From: Dendrocalamus latiflorus
Lineage: Eukaryota; Streptophyta; Magnoliopsida; Poales; Poaceae
DNA: 64,000 nucleotides
Assembly (NCBI GenBank): GCA_017311315.1
Contig: CM029631.1
Span: 11,317,910-11,381,909 of the forward strand
Reading direction: 5' to 3'
The notes under the pieces were generated by a model. That model ran no database searches. It worked only from the letters and a program-made list of their open reading frames with translations, and was not told the DNA's origin. Positions 1 to 10,520 of the stretch are shown one piece after another; positions within the stretch are counted from its first letter, which is position 1; each line of letters begins with the position of its first letter. Position numbers and translations under genes: made by a program.

Positions 1-441
1 CGTACGTGGAGCTAGTAGTACTATCTCTTAGGTAGACGGTCAAGATTTGGTTTTGACAACGTCCAACGTTCGCGAGAGCTCACGCAGCAGAAGTTAGTGG
101 TTGGACGGTCGAGGCTGCTTGGTGAAAGCGATGCCGATCCGACGGTCCATGTTTCATCGTCTCCAGCGTTGAGATCTTGACCTGGCAACCGGAGAAACAC
201 CGTAGCGTCATGGGCGTGTTTCGAAGAATGGTGATCGCGAGTAATGCCACAATTTACTGGTACATCGCCATCTAAAATGACTGACCCGTCGATCTCAAAA
301 GGGGACAGGACGACCGGAGTGTCAAGGTGGACACGGACAAACGGTGTGCATACACACACGCGCACGCAAGCAACAATTCTTTACACACTTTTGCAGGGGA
401 TTTTTCCTTGCGTAAAACGCAAAATTCATGATGGAAATGAG
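1..441. other. Intergenic, no gene recognised
   Basis: Mixed-composition sequence with short open frames on both strands, none resembling a known domain. No repeat ends or RNA gene were recognised. It leads directly into the MITE that hosts the MULE. Confidence 0.5.
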
Positions 442-482
442 TTTGTTCTTTTTCAGTTTTTGACTTTAGCTTTTGGCTTATA

Positions 483-1134
483 GGGATTTTTGGTTCCTCG
501 CCATTACAATTTTGCAACTTTTGAAAAACGCCATTACAATTCAGCTTATTGGAAATCTGCCATTACAATTCTCATTCTCCCGCGCCCATGCCCTGTTCTA
601 CGTCTGGCGCGTAGCTGGGCCCACTTGCAGTCGCCGTATTCCCGTATCTCCCCGTATTGCCCCTTGTTCAGTCGGATCAGGCCGGCTGTCCTCCCCATTC
701 CTCTCCCTGCGACGAACCCTAACCTACGCTCTGTCCGCGGCGATTGGAGGCGGCGGCGGCGGCTGATGAGTGGTAGCCAGTTTAGGGGAGCAGCGGCGGC
801 TGGCTCCAGCTCGACGGACTGCGGGATCCAGAGCCCGCCGTTGAACCCACTCGTGGACTGCCCGGATTGCCGCGTGCAGTTGGTACGAATCAGAAGCAAA
901 CAACGGGGTACTTATGGCCATACCTTTGTCAAGTGCCCGAACAACATCAAAGTAAGTCAATTTCTGTTCAATTTTGAGTTGTCTCTGTGTGGTCATCATA
1001 GCTGGCGATTAGGGTTGATTTGTCTCTGATTTGTTTGAAATGTATAAGGAGGAGATGAGGTGCCAGGTTGTAGTAGGTGTATTTGATAGGTCAATTTGTG
1101 TGCAACCTGTGTTTGATGAACTGGAGCCTATCTG
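483..1134 (+). repeat. Left terminal inverted repeat of the MULE
   Basis: It matches the inverse of 4794-5442 at about 99% by eye. It contains three subterminal iterons, a GC-rich presumed promoter/5' UTR, exon 1 of the GRF gene with its GT donor, and a second copy of the transposase N-terminal reading frame (from about 1040), here lying inside the GRF intron. The repeat stops at position 1134, inside the CTGCAG of the GRF splice acceptor. Confidence 0.92.
500..570 (+). promoter_or_regulatory. Three subterminal iterons, left end
   Basis: The 12-mer GCCATTACAATT occurs at 500-511, 530-541 and 559-570, spaced 30 and 29 bp. The spacing is close to three helical turns and begins 17 bp inside the element tip. 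In Mu elements the transposase binds conserved sites in the terminal repeats, so these are inferred transposase-binding or promoter sites; binding is not shown. Confidence 0.6.
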
Positions 1135-1452
1135 CAGGGTGACCCAACAACATGTGGCATCATCATGTCCGAGAATCAGTACGATGCATTCTTACGCAAC
1201 CCAGAGCAGCACAAAATTGGATCGAAGAAGGTGATCCATTTCAGTTCAGGAGAAGGTGGACATGGGTCTGTGGACCCTATTTTGGACCTGAAGCAAGAAC
1301 TGGATGAAATGAAGCAGAAATTTGACAGTGCTGTGAATGATCTTTGGGAGGTGAAGGTCCAAGTACAGAAGATGAAGATGGATTATGTTCTCATAGCAGC
1401 AGTTTGTGTAGGTGTAGCTATTGGTTGTCTTATGAGCAAACTTTGGAAGTAG
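766..1452 (+). CDS. GRF-type zinc-finger, coiled-coil, membrane-anchored protein carried by the MULE
   Basis: Two exons, 766-951 and 1138-1452, joined GTAAGT...CTGCAG in phase 0, give a 166-residue protein. The zinc-finger part has C32-x2-C35, a G-x-x-F-x-K-C57 stretch and C68-G after the splice, followed by a tyrosine, the layout of GRF-type fingers (C-x2-C ... F-x-x-C ... C). Residues about 110-142 are rich in charged heptads (coiled coil) and 143-160 are a hydrophobic membrane-spanning stretch before the short tail MSKLWK. Small GRF-finger/coiled-coil/TM proteins are common in grass genomes as uncharacterised proteins. Here the gene occupies the position of mudrB in MuDR, opposite and converging on the transposase. 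GRF fingers bind nucleic acid in other proteins; its role here is unknown. Exon 1 lies wholly within the TIR. No stop or frameshift was seen, so it may be intact. Confidence 0.8.
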
Positions 1453-1990
1453 TGAATTGTGTGCAACGTAGATTTTGTTGGTCTTAGCTGTTGTAAACTT
1501 TCATTATCTGTTGAATGTACCAGTGACTGAAGTTGATGAATGGAATCTGAAATTTAATCAAAAAATTTGTCTGAAATTTCAGATTCTTGAATAGCATATA
1601 GACTGCATTTCTGCTTGTCAACAACATTCTGCTTGTTCAAGTTGTCAGCAAAAGACAGTATAAGGTCCCTAGATGCTCATTGCTTTGAAGTTAAGAGATT
1701 AATATTGTTCTTACCACATAGTACAAGGCAAAGTTATCTTTGTCCAGCATATATGTTAAGCTCAGTTTGAATCGAATCATGTAAATAACAAAAAGAGTAG
1801 CTGCAAGTGTAGCTGTATCCAGAATTGTATGGATCTCATACTCCATAACAAAACTACAATAGAACCTAACAGCCAGAAATTAGTGAGTTGTGTGCAATGT
1901 AGATTTTGTTGGTCTTAGCCGTTGGAAACTTTCATTCTGACAAAAGCATCTGGATTACCAACAGCATTTCTGCTTGTTCAATTCAGAAGC
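1453..1990. other. MULE interior, 3' region of the GRF gene
   Basis: AT-rich non-coding sequence after the GRF stop. The block 'gtgcaa(c/t)gtagattttgttggtcttag' (about 1461-1485) recurs at about 1893-1919, an imperfect direct repeat about 430 bp apart. No other reading frame resembles a protein. Confidence 0.5.
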
Positions 1991-2222
1991 TATCACAAGC
2001 CATTGCATTACAAAAGAAGTTGACAGAGGCTATCACAAGCCATTGCATTACAAAAGAAGTTGACAGAGGCTGTCACAAGCCATTGCATTACATAAACTAA
2101 GCAGTTCAGAGGCTAAGAAGGTGTATGCTTGTTCCATAAACTAAGCAGTTCAGAGGCTATCACAAGCCATTGCATTACAAAAGAAGTTGACAGAGGCTAT
2201 CACAACCATTACATTACAAAAG
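1991..2222. repeat. 40-bp tandem repeats between the two MULE genes
   Basis: A 40-bp unit starting TATCACAAGCCATTGCATTA is found at 1991-2030, 2031-2070, 2071-2092 (cut short), 2158-2197 and 2198-2222 (cut short). A second unit (cataaactaagcagttcagaggct) at about 2091-2114 recurs at about 2136-2159. The array lies exactly between the 3' ends of the convergent genes. Confidence 0.85.
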
Positions 2223-2257
2223 AATGTCACAGAATAGCTTCACAACCACCATCCAGT

Positions 2258-4888
2258 TCACTGAGCATCAGAAAATAGGTCCTTGAGGCTTCTGACAACC
2301 TTTGCTGGAGGAGCAGCTGCATCTTCTTCTGCTTCTTTTTCAGGGGTGTTTTTTTTCTTCTTGGGGGTTTTCTTCTTCTTTGGTGCCTTCTTTGTCTTCC
2401 CCTTGGATGGTCCAGCCGTGTCAGGAGCTTCTGTTCTCTTCCTGTATTAACATGTTCCAGTTAAACACAAATTGACATCAAAAGGCATATAACAGTAAAG
2501 AGTTCGAAGTCAATTATAACCTTTTCTTCCTGGTGGCAGTCTCACCATCTTCTCCAACCATCTCAAATTTGCATGTCTTGGAGAAGTGCCCAAAACCTCC
2601 ACACCGTTTGCATCTCACTTTCTTCTTCTTGGCATTTTTCTCTAGACAACCTCTTTGCCTTTGCACTTTTGGCCTAGCTGGTGCTCTTCCCAGCAAAGGT
2701 GGGTTAACCTTGAACCCAAGATTGACTTCTGGCCACTGGGACCTGTCTGTCATTGGTTCAACTCTGCCTGCATAGGCAGCTCTGAACCTCCCAACTGAGT
2801 AATACTCATGCACAAAGTCAGCTATCTCGCATACCTCTGTTGGACAGTATCCATGCCAAGGCATGCTTGCATGGCTTTCCAGTTATCTGCCATTCCCTGC
2901 ATGAACACTTCTGATTTTTCAGATCCACTGTGTGCCTCATCTGCTTATTCCAATCATCAAGCAGTGTCACCTCTGCAAAGTCCTCATCACTGACTGTAAC
3001 CTTAACAACCTTTAGATTGTTACTTATAAGATTCAGTTCCTTCATAACACTTGGTAGGATTCCATCTTGCCATTGCTGTCCAATCTTCTTTCTGATGTAC
3101 CTCTTCTCCATTATCAGCTCCCTTATCCTGTCAACTAACTCATGCAGATGAAGACCTTTCAAGTGCTTGATCTGAGCATTGAAACTCTCAGAAACATTAT
3201 TAGTTAAATAGTCACATTTGCTTTCCTCAGAGAAGCCACATCTGTACCATATCCTACCATGATGCTCTTGAAGGTAGTCAATTGCAGGTGGAGCAAACTC
3301 AAAAATTTTCTTCATGTGCCACTTAAACATGTATTCAGTGTAGCTCCTAGCTTCAGGGTACAGATGGTCAGTGAAAACATCCCCTGAGTAGTGTTTCATG
3401 AAGTTGCTATACATGTGCCTCATGCACTCCCTATTTTCAGCTTGTGGGAAAACAGCCCCTACAGCTTTCTCTAATCCTTTGCAAGCATCTGAACATAAGA
3501 CTAGTCCTGGTGGGTCTCCTATGACTTTGTGCAAATTCTCAAGGAACCACTTCCAGTTATCCTCAGTCTCAGAGTCAAAAACAGCATATGCTATGTGGTA
3601 AAGCCAGTTATGGCCATCAACACCTGTTGCTGAAGCCAACTGGCCAGTGTATTTTCCATGCAAAAAAGATGCATCTACTCCTATGAAGGGTCTACAACCA
3701 GCTAGGAATCCATCAATGCATGGCTTCAAAGCAACAAAACCCTCTTGAGCCTATTCTTCTTACCAATCTTCTCTAACTCTATTTCTACATGACTTCCAGG
3801 TGAACTTTGTTCTAGTTGAGCAGCCCAATTGAAAAGAAGTTGGAAGCTTTCCTCGTACTTACCATGAATTTGATCCAAGGCTACCTTCAAACCAGACCAA
3901 GCTTTTGAGTACTTCAGCTTTATACCAAAGTCACCCTCCAATTTCTCTTTGGCATTCTTTGCTCCCTTTCTTGGGTTCTTCTTAACCCAATCTCCAAGCC
4001 TATCTGCACACCAGCCCTGACTAGCCATTTTCCCTTCTCTAAGCTTGGTGGTAGGACAATTGTGCTCAGCAGGAAGTACCTTGATCTGCACAAAGACAAA
4101 GACAAAGACAGAAACACATGTCATGCATTTCCAAATATGTACATGCTGAAATTATTGAATAGAACAAAGGGAAAATGTACCTGTACTGTTTTCTTATCAA
4201 AAATGGTGGAAGCATGTATTCTCCAAGGGCATCCCTCAGCAACACACCTTGCTATGAATCTTGTCTTGTCTGTTTTGTAACCAACAGCAAACTCAAACCC
4301 AGTCTTCACTGCATAGTGTCTTATTGCTTTCCTGAATGCAATGATATCAGGAAATAACTCCCCCTTGACTATTTTTGGGTTCTCAGGATCATGAAGTACA
4401 TGGACCTCCAAAGGGTCAGCATCATCCACCTCTGCCTCAACATTGACAAATTCATCAGGTGGCTCAGCAGTAGAATAATTGTTAGCATTGTCAGTTGGCT
4501 GTGCAAACTCAGGAGCAGGTGGCACTGTATCATACATGCCCTCATCATCAACTCCCACATACTCTTCGGCATTATCAAACATATCAGGCTCCCTATCTGG
4601 CTCTAACTCATCAGCTGCCTCTGGATTCTCAGGAGCAGCACTAGTGGGTTGTGCAGACATGTTATGAGCTGCCTCTGGATTCTCAGGAGCAGTACTACTG
4701 GGTTCTGTACACATGTTAACAGCTGCCTGTGCCTCTCTACCAGGCTCTACATGTGCCTCTAACCCATCAGTTGCATCATCAGGAGGAACCACACAGATAG
4801 GCTCCAGTTCATCAAACACAGGTTGCACACAAATTGACCTATCAAATACACCTACTACAACCTGGCACCTCATCTCCTCCTTATACAT
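2258..4888 (-). pseudogene. mudrA: MURA-type MULE transposase, two frameshifts
   Basis: Three exons on the minus strand: 4888-4181, 4085-2521 and 2441-2258, with introns 4180-4086 (GTACAT...TGCAG) and 2520-2442 (GTTATA...ATACAG). In order: an acidic, repeat-rich N terminus, the MuDR DNA-binding domain ('FPDIIAFRKAIRHY', C-x4-CPWR), the MULE transposase domain, a SWIM zinc finger (CSCREWQITGKPCKHA), a CCHC knuckle (CKRCGGFGHFSKTC), and a lysine-rich tail ending in RSLKDLFSDAQ. The catalytic DDE set is visible: GVDASF, CSDACKG and NNVSESFN. Two single-base shifts break it, near 3738 (just before the catalytic core) and near 2838 (just after the SWIM finger). The ATG at 4888 is the first in frame. 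The first ~95 bases lie in the TIR. Transposition would need a helper or sequencing correction of these sites. Confidence 0.9.
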
Positions 4889-5442
4889 TTCAAACAAATC
4901 AGAGACAAATCAACCCTAATCGCCAGCTATGATGACCACACAGAGACAACTCAAAATTGAACAGAAATTGACTTACTTTGATGTTGTTCGAGCACTTGAC
5001 GAAGGTATGGCCATAAGTACCCCGTTGTTTGCTTCTGATTCGTACCAACTGCACGCGGCAATCCGGGCAGTCCACGAGTGGGTTCAACGGCGGGCTCTGG
5101 ATCCCGTAGTCCGTCGAGCTGGAGCCGGCCGCCGCTGCTCCCCTAAGCTGGCTACCACTCATCAGCCGCCGCCGCCTCCAATCGCCGCGGACAGAGCGTA
5201 GGTTAGGGTTAGTCGCAGGGAGAGGAATGGGGAGGACAGCCGGCCTGATCCGACTGAACAAGGGGCAATACGGGGAGATACGGGAATACGGCGACTGCAA
5301 GTGGGCCCAGCTACGCGCCAGACGTAGAACAGGGCATGGGCGCGGGAGAATGAGAATTGTAATGGCAGATTTCCAATAAGCTGAATTGTAATGGCGTTTT
5401 TCAAAAGTTGCAAAATTGTAATGGCGAGGAACCAAAAATCCC
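4794..5442 (-). repeat. Right terminal inverted repeat of the MULE
   Basis: Inverse copy of 483-1134. Read on the minus strand it holds the same iterons, a copy of GRF exon 1 with an intact GTAAGT donor, and the first ~95 bases of the transposase coding region. Beyond the repeat the CTGCAG acceptor is replaced by CTGTGT, so the duplicated GRF exon has no partner exon on this side and the transposase frame runs on instead. Confidence 0.92.
5355..5425 (-). promoter_or_regulatory. Three subterminal iterons, right end
   Basis: Mirror set of the left-end iterons: AATTGTAATGGC at 5355-5366, 5384-5395 and 5414-5425 with the same spacing. All six copies are perfect although the rest of the TIR carries substitutions, which fits functional constraint. 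Confidence 0.6.
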
Positions 5443-5612
5443 TTTTTTATAATAACTAGCTTTTAAACGAAGTGTCTTTTTAAAATAAGGTATACTAGTT
5501 AATTATAGTACATACTGTACCATCGGCAAAAACTGTATGTGAGTTTCAGTTATTCTATAATCTCTCACACAAACAGTTCAAAATCCATAAACTACAGTAA
5601 AAAAACACACCC

Positions 5613-7110
5613 ATTGCATTTTTGCCGATAAAAACCCGCATTTTCGAGCCAGGAACCGAGTTGCTTCGTGCGTGCGCAGACGAGACGAGTACACCACGGC
5701 GCAAGTGAAAGGAGAATGGGAGATCAGGAGCGGGACGGATCGCGCGCTCTGCGCGTGGAGGTCGCGAAACCCCAGCCGTCCGATTCCTATCGTGCGGTGC
5801 GTATAAGCTGCGGCGTGGGACGCCTGGAGGCGTGACCTGACCTGACCGGACCAGCCTACGAACGACTAGGAGGTGGACCGAGCCCAACGCGCGCGCATGG
5901 AACGGGTCCAGGCGGCAAGGCACGTACGCACCTGACCGCACGGCTCGGAGCTTTGACCGCAGCGGGTGGTCCGTACGTCCAGACGGTAACGTGAGATTCG
6001 GAGGCTTCCATGGACTCCTCCTCCCGTGGACCGCGCTTTTCCTGGACAGTGGACCTCACATCTCCCGAGTCCTGTTGGGCTCATACGGCAAACCACAGTG
6101 AGTTGAAACATTCAGGCCTTACTAGCTGAATACATTTTTAAAATTTATCATACTACATATTTTAAAACTTACATATGGTAAAAATTTTTAGAATATACAT
6201 ACAAACATATTTTAAAATTTTTTAAATCTGTCAAGTAAGTCGAGGCGGAAGATGCGGGGGGAGAGAAGAAGAGGAGCATGGCCAACACATCGGCCCGACC
6301 TTTTCTACAAGGAGCGAAAGAACTATTTACATGCAGATCTGGATGACTGATGTTTGATCGGATGGTTGAGAAGAGAGGAGGGAGAACGGACTGATGACCA
6401 CTAACTCACATTTTTATAATAGTAAAGATATTTATTATTTTTTTTTGTGAGGGAAGACCTTATATTTGTTTTATTTGGGAAGCTCAAAAGATCTTATATT
6501 TGTTTTATTTGGGAAGCTCGACACATAGACTAGCAGTGCCGAATTAACAATGCAGTAGTATACAAGACTCTGCACAAGAGGTGTTGTATTGTATTTTATT
6601 GTGCTTGTATATCTAGCCGTACGGCGGCGCAGTTGACTTTTCGCGTTTCTGAATGGATGGATACTGCTCGCTATATACAGAGGTTTTGCTTTCGTATTAA
6701 CATAGCGATATTCCCCTTTCCTTTTTATTTATAGTGATGTTTGTTTTGTAGCTTTTCCTAATAACTACTGTTTATTTAAATTAATGAAATATAGTCAAAG
6801 ATTATAAACCGTGATGCCCGACAGTGACACGAGGGTCCGCACATCACACGTGAGACGCGGTTTCCTTCCCGTCGTAGCTGTCCGAATCTGCCGTTGACTT
6901 TTCTCTCCTCCTCACCGTCTGCTGTTGTCAGATTCCCTCCTGCCATTGCGTCTTGTGCTCGTCTCTTTTGAATGTTTTTCTTCGGTACTTCTCGAAGCAA
7001 GAAAAAAAAAACCATCTTTCTTTTTTGTTCTTGCTGTGCTGCACTTGTCTAAATAAAAGCATGATATGCAATTTTCACCTTAACGTAGGCTTGACCATCC
7101 GGGAGCCTAG
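5613..7110. other. Intergenic with a GC-rich block and a 34-bp duplication
   Basis: 5630-6110 is GC-rich with open frames on the minus strand but no recognisable protein. 6120-6240 is very AT-rich. 6455-6522 contains two copies of a ~34-bp unit (ttatatttgttttatttggg core). 6780-7080 has nothing recognisable. Confidence 0.4.
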
Positions 7111-7386
7111 GAATGGGGCTTCCCTGTTTCCTCCCTATGTTCCCCTCCATGCTCCCGCCACGTGTCATTATTGGATTGGCTCTCCAGTTAATTAGTGAGG
7201 TAATTAATTAATTAGGTTGGTAATTAATTAATATAATACTAATTATTCGCACTAATATTTTGTACTAAATTAATTACTAGCCTAATTAATCATCTACATT
7301 AATTAATTATCTCACTAATTAACTGGAGAACCAATCCAATAATAACACGTGGCGGGAACATGGAGAGGAAACAGGAAGCCCCATTC
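7111..7386. mobile_element. Mutator-type MITE with perfect 9-bp target duplication
   Basis: A 276-bp element starting GAATGGGGCT and ending AGCCCCATTC, flanked on both sides by the identical 9-mer GGAGCCTAG (7102-7110 and 7387-7395). The inverted repeats run about 85 bp and enclose an AT-rich core of TTAATTAA motifs. A 9-bp duplication and long TIRs point to a non-autonomous MULE. Its ends do not resemble those of the large MULE at 483-5442, so it belongs to another family. Confidence 0.9.
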
Positions 7387-8292
7387 GGAGCCTAGCACGG
7401 TACAGACACAAATGTATATGTCAAAAGCCAACTTTTACACCAGGGGTGACGTACTACTAGAAAAAAAAACAGAGTTCAATTCTCCCGTTCACAGGGGTTC
7501 TACATATTCCAACTTTTACACCAGGTCCAAAAATACGCGTAAAAAAAACAGTGGTATTTGGATTGCAATTGGGTCTTGTTCTAACCTAGGCTTTTATGGG
7601 CTTGAGCCCCTGCGTTCTGAGGCAGCTGTTTCTTATGCACACAACGGGCCTTATGACTGGGCCATCCAGAACAATGGGGACCTTCCCCGGCGTGCTGACC
7701 TTCTTCTCGCACGTCGGCGGCATCTGCCGAGGCGCGTCCTCCGGCCGCAGGTCGGTGAAGCCGGCGTGCTGGTGCATCGACGACGACACGTATCGCGTCG
7801 TAGAGGCGGTGATGAGCCGGCGTGGCGTCTGCCTAACCACTCTCAAATATGTTAAATACACAGAATCGATCAAAAACTATAAACAAGGTAATCAACTCTT
7901 ATTGTAGAAAAGGAGAAATAACCCCCTTTCTTTATATATAGTCCGCCAAGGAACAATTAGCCTTGGCCACCTATTCCTAAATTAAGTACTGGAGGCATGG
8001 TTACAAAAATCGGTTGAAAATCGGATCTTTTGGATACCACAGCTAGAGTACAAACCTGTTTTAAATATTTTATTTTAATTTAAGTTTATCTGATTTACTT
8101 CGATTTACACCAATTTTAGTTAATTTTTTTTGAATTTTTGTCTGAAAACTATCAATTTTTTTAAAAAAAATCAATGCTACCAGACTATTTTAAAAATTTT
8201 AAATCGGTTTTGATAACCTTGGCCGGAGGAGGGTGGTGAGGTGGTTGCTAGTACCGGCCGCTTCGAGGAAGCTGGCGCCATTGTGTTATCTA
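7387..8292. other. Intergenic with an unidentified GC-rich fragment
   Basis: 7600-7850 is a GC-rich patch open on both strands, looking like a captured gene fragment, but neither translation was recognised. The rest (7900-8240) is AT-rich with no feature. Confidence 0.35.
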
Positions 8293-8549
8293 GGGCCTGT
8301 TTGGTTCATGACCAGAAGTTGCCTAGCCACAAGTTAGGCGTGCCACAATTTTTAGGTAGCTGTTTGGTTCACTGACGTAACTGTGGCATGCCACACTTTC
8401 TTAGCACCCGGCCCCACACGTCATAGACTCAGTTTTTTGCCAAATTTTGCCACAGGTGTAGCTTCGATTTTGTTAGCCACACTTTCTGTGGCAGCCACAT
8501 ATTGCCTAAGCTTAGATATAACAAGCTTAGGCACCAACCAAACAGGTCC
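8293..8549. mobile_element. MITE with GGGCCTGTTTGGTT ends
   Basis: A 257-bp element with inverted ends (GGGCCTGTTTGGTT ... AACCAAACAGGTCC) and TA on both sides (8291-8292 and 8550-8551). The short TA-type target duplication suggests a PIF/Harbinger or Tc1/mariner-like origin; the superfamily is not certain. Confidence 0.7.
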
Positions 8550-10520
8550 TAATGTGTGAGCTTTGTCCTGCTTGCTGGCTTCTTGCTATTTGGTTGCGGT
8601 GCATGGTGCGGCGTTGTTGATGTTTAGTATTGCTAAGAGGAGAGATGCGGTTTGCACCTTCGCTTGGCTTTGCGTAGGATGCAACACGTGTGACGTACGA
8701 GGCAGCAGCGAGCTTTGGCCGGCTCACCTGTTTGCAGGACACGTCACCTTTTGCTTGCACTTTTTGATTGATGATTTTTTTATTCTAGAACATCGTTGCT
8801 TGTGTAAATAAACCAAATATCGATAAATCATTTTAAAAATAATGTTTCAGTAAACTATTTCAAAATAGCAACCGAAAACCCATTTCATTTGTTTATTCAG
8901 GAGAAGCTATAAGCTGAAAAGAACGGCACCATTTGCTCCTCCAATCCAAGTGTTTTTAGGGGGTGTTTATATTAGTTTTTACTTACATCAGCCTGTTAGC
9001 AGAAGATGCTATTAACGAATTTTTAAATAATTTTTTATTCTGAATTACAGTATTATACCTATATTTATTTTACAGTTTTGATCTTATGTCGCTTTGAATT
9101 AACGTTTTGAGACGAAGAGGAAGACAATTGTATGTAATTTTAGCCGGTATAGCTGAAATCGGTACAGTGTGTACTACAATTAACTAGTAGATTGCGTCTC
9201 AAAAATATATTATTTAAAATCTAGTTATTATAGTGCTGTACATAAACCATAAGCCATAACCGAAAAACAACCCACACTGAATTCACGACAGGATTGGCTT
9301 AACACTAGCAGTAATTTTGTAATGTTATTTTAGCTGCAGGATAAAATTGAGGCAGTGCCTCAGATCCCACGAAAAATCCAGTTTTGCATGATGTAAAAGA
9401 ACAAAACTCTGCATGTGGTCAGTGAATAGCCAACCAAGCCCATATGTAAAATGCACGGGCCTCAATTTTTCTCGCGACGCATGGCATACGGGCTTAAATA
9501 TACGTGGGCCACAGCCCATGCATGTAATAAAAACACTTTGGAGGCCTGCAGTAATCATTCTGACCGGATCCATGCTGAAGCTACTGAGGTCAATTACTTT
9601 GCAGCGAAAACTTCGAGAAAAAAAAGGAGAAACCTTTGAAAAACGAAAAAGTACCTAGGAACATGCAAGTTTCAAATACTTGGTGTTTTATTTTGTAATT
9701 TGGCACTAACATAAACCTATGATCAATACATCAACTACTATGATTTTATGAGTTTTCCAGTCCAACATAGGTGGTGATCGGTTCGGCTGAAAAGCTCATG
9801 GTTTATGGCTGAAAACACTGTATCTGACTGAAAAAGCACTGTAGCTGACAGAGGCTTATTTAGCATAATTAAATTTAAAAATATAAAAAATATGTTAGCC
9901 CATTACGTATAATACAAACAAATACGGGAAAAAAAGAATCGGCAAAAAACTCAACAAAAAGCTAAAAGTTCAAAAAAGACAAAACTTATGAATAGTAAAA
10001 AATAAGCTAGAAGCCAGAAGCCGAAGCCGAAGCCGAATTGATGTTCTGGGACAAGCTGCCGACGGTTTACTGTTAGCTGCAGTGGTCTAGGGCTGGCTGT
10101 GGATCCAAGGTCCATGTCCTCGGACCCAATTCTTTTGCTAGTCATTATCGTTTAGCTGAAATTATACATGCAGTCAAGCATCAAAGCACATATGTTGCTC
10201 ATGCCAAACAGTCTCACTGGGCTCCACTGCTAAGTGCTTACTGCTTACATCATTCATCACGGTTAATTTCCTGAGTAGCAGTCAGCGTTCGCCACTAATG
10301 GAGTCGTACAGTGCTGGACAAAATGCCAGAGCTTCTGCCTCTTTTACAGCTTTTCATCTACCTAACCCATCTCCATTCAACAACCACCAGAAGCCTAAAT
10401 TAGACTTGATTTCTTGACTAATTTCATCTAGCTGTCCCTTTTTTTCGCGGAGACGTCTAGCTATATATATATCCTTTCGCCATGGGTCAATTCTGACTCA
10501 CTGGCTCACTGGTAGCTAGC
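8550..10520. other. Intergenic with MITE remnants
   Basis: No gene recognised. About 8945-9285 resembles a degraded family A MITE in inverse orientation (tacaattaactagtag ... gcgtctcaaaa). About 9775-10045 is a T/A-rich repeat (family D) also seen at 24400-24640, 38700-38955, 40160-43260 (split) and 55450-55690. Confidence 0.45.

Larger units (their letters stand above)
483..5442 (-). mobile_element. Mutator-like element (MULE) with ~650-bp TIRs and two genes
   Basis: A 4.96-kb DNA transposon bounded by GGGATTTTTGG and its inverse CCAAAAATCCC. The terminal inverted repeats are 652 bp (left) and 649 bp (right). By eye they differ at about six positions plus one 3-bp GGC unit. It holds a MURA-type transposase gene read leftward from the right end and a GRF zinc-finger gene read rightward from the left end, converging on a 40-bp tandem repeat. 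Long TIRs, a roughly 9-bp target duplication and a MURA transposase define the Mutator superfamily. The near-identical TIRs suggest recent movement or gene conversion; the transposase itself is frameshifted. Confidence 0.93.
442..5612. mobile_element. MITE (family A) split in two by the MULE
   Basis: The two flanks of the MULE are halves of one older MITE. The left half (about 442-482) reads like the start of the family A copies, and the right half (about 5452-5612) continues with the typical 'ctttTAAACG' block, the 'ctctcacacaaacag' block and the end. Reading left flank then right flank gives the same order as intact copies at 12286-12530 and 13756-13993. The 9-bp duplications at the join (474-482 and 5443-5451) agree at 6 of 9 positions, so the target duplication is decayed or the edge is shifted. 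Confidence 0.6.

Noticed and set aside
1031..1234. A separate gene at 1031-1234
   Set aside because: It is the TIR copy of the transposase start, lying in the GRF intron and running out of homology at 1134.
4889..4897. Transposase start nine bases upstream at 4897
   Set aside because: That codon is TTG; the first ATG is at 4888.
7586..7907. Small gene in the GC-rich patch near 7.6-7.9 kb
   Set aside because: Both strands are open and neither product matches a family; flanks lack splice or promoter signals.
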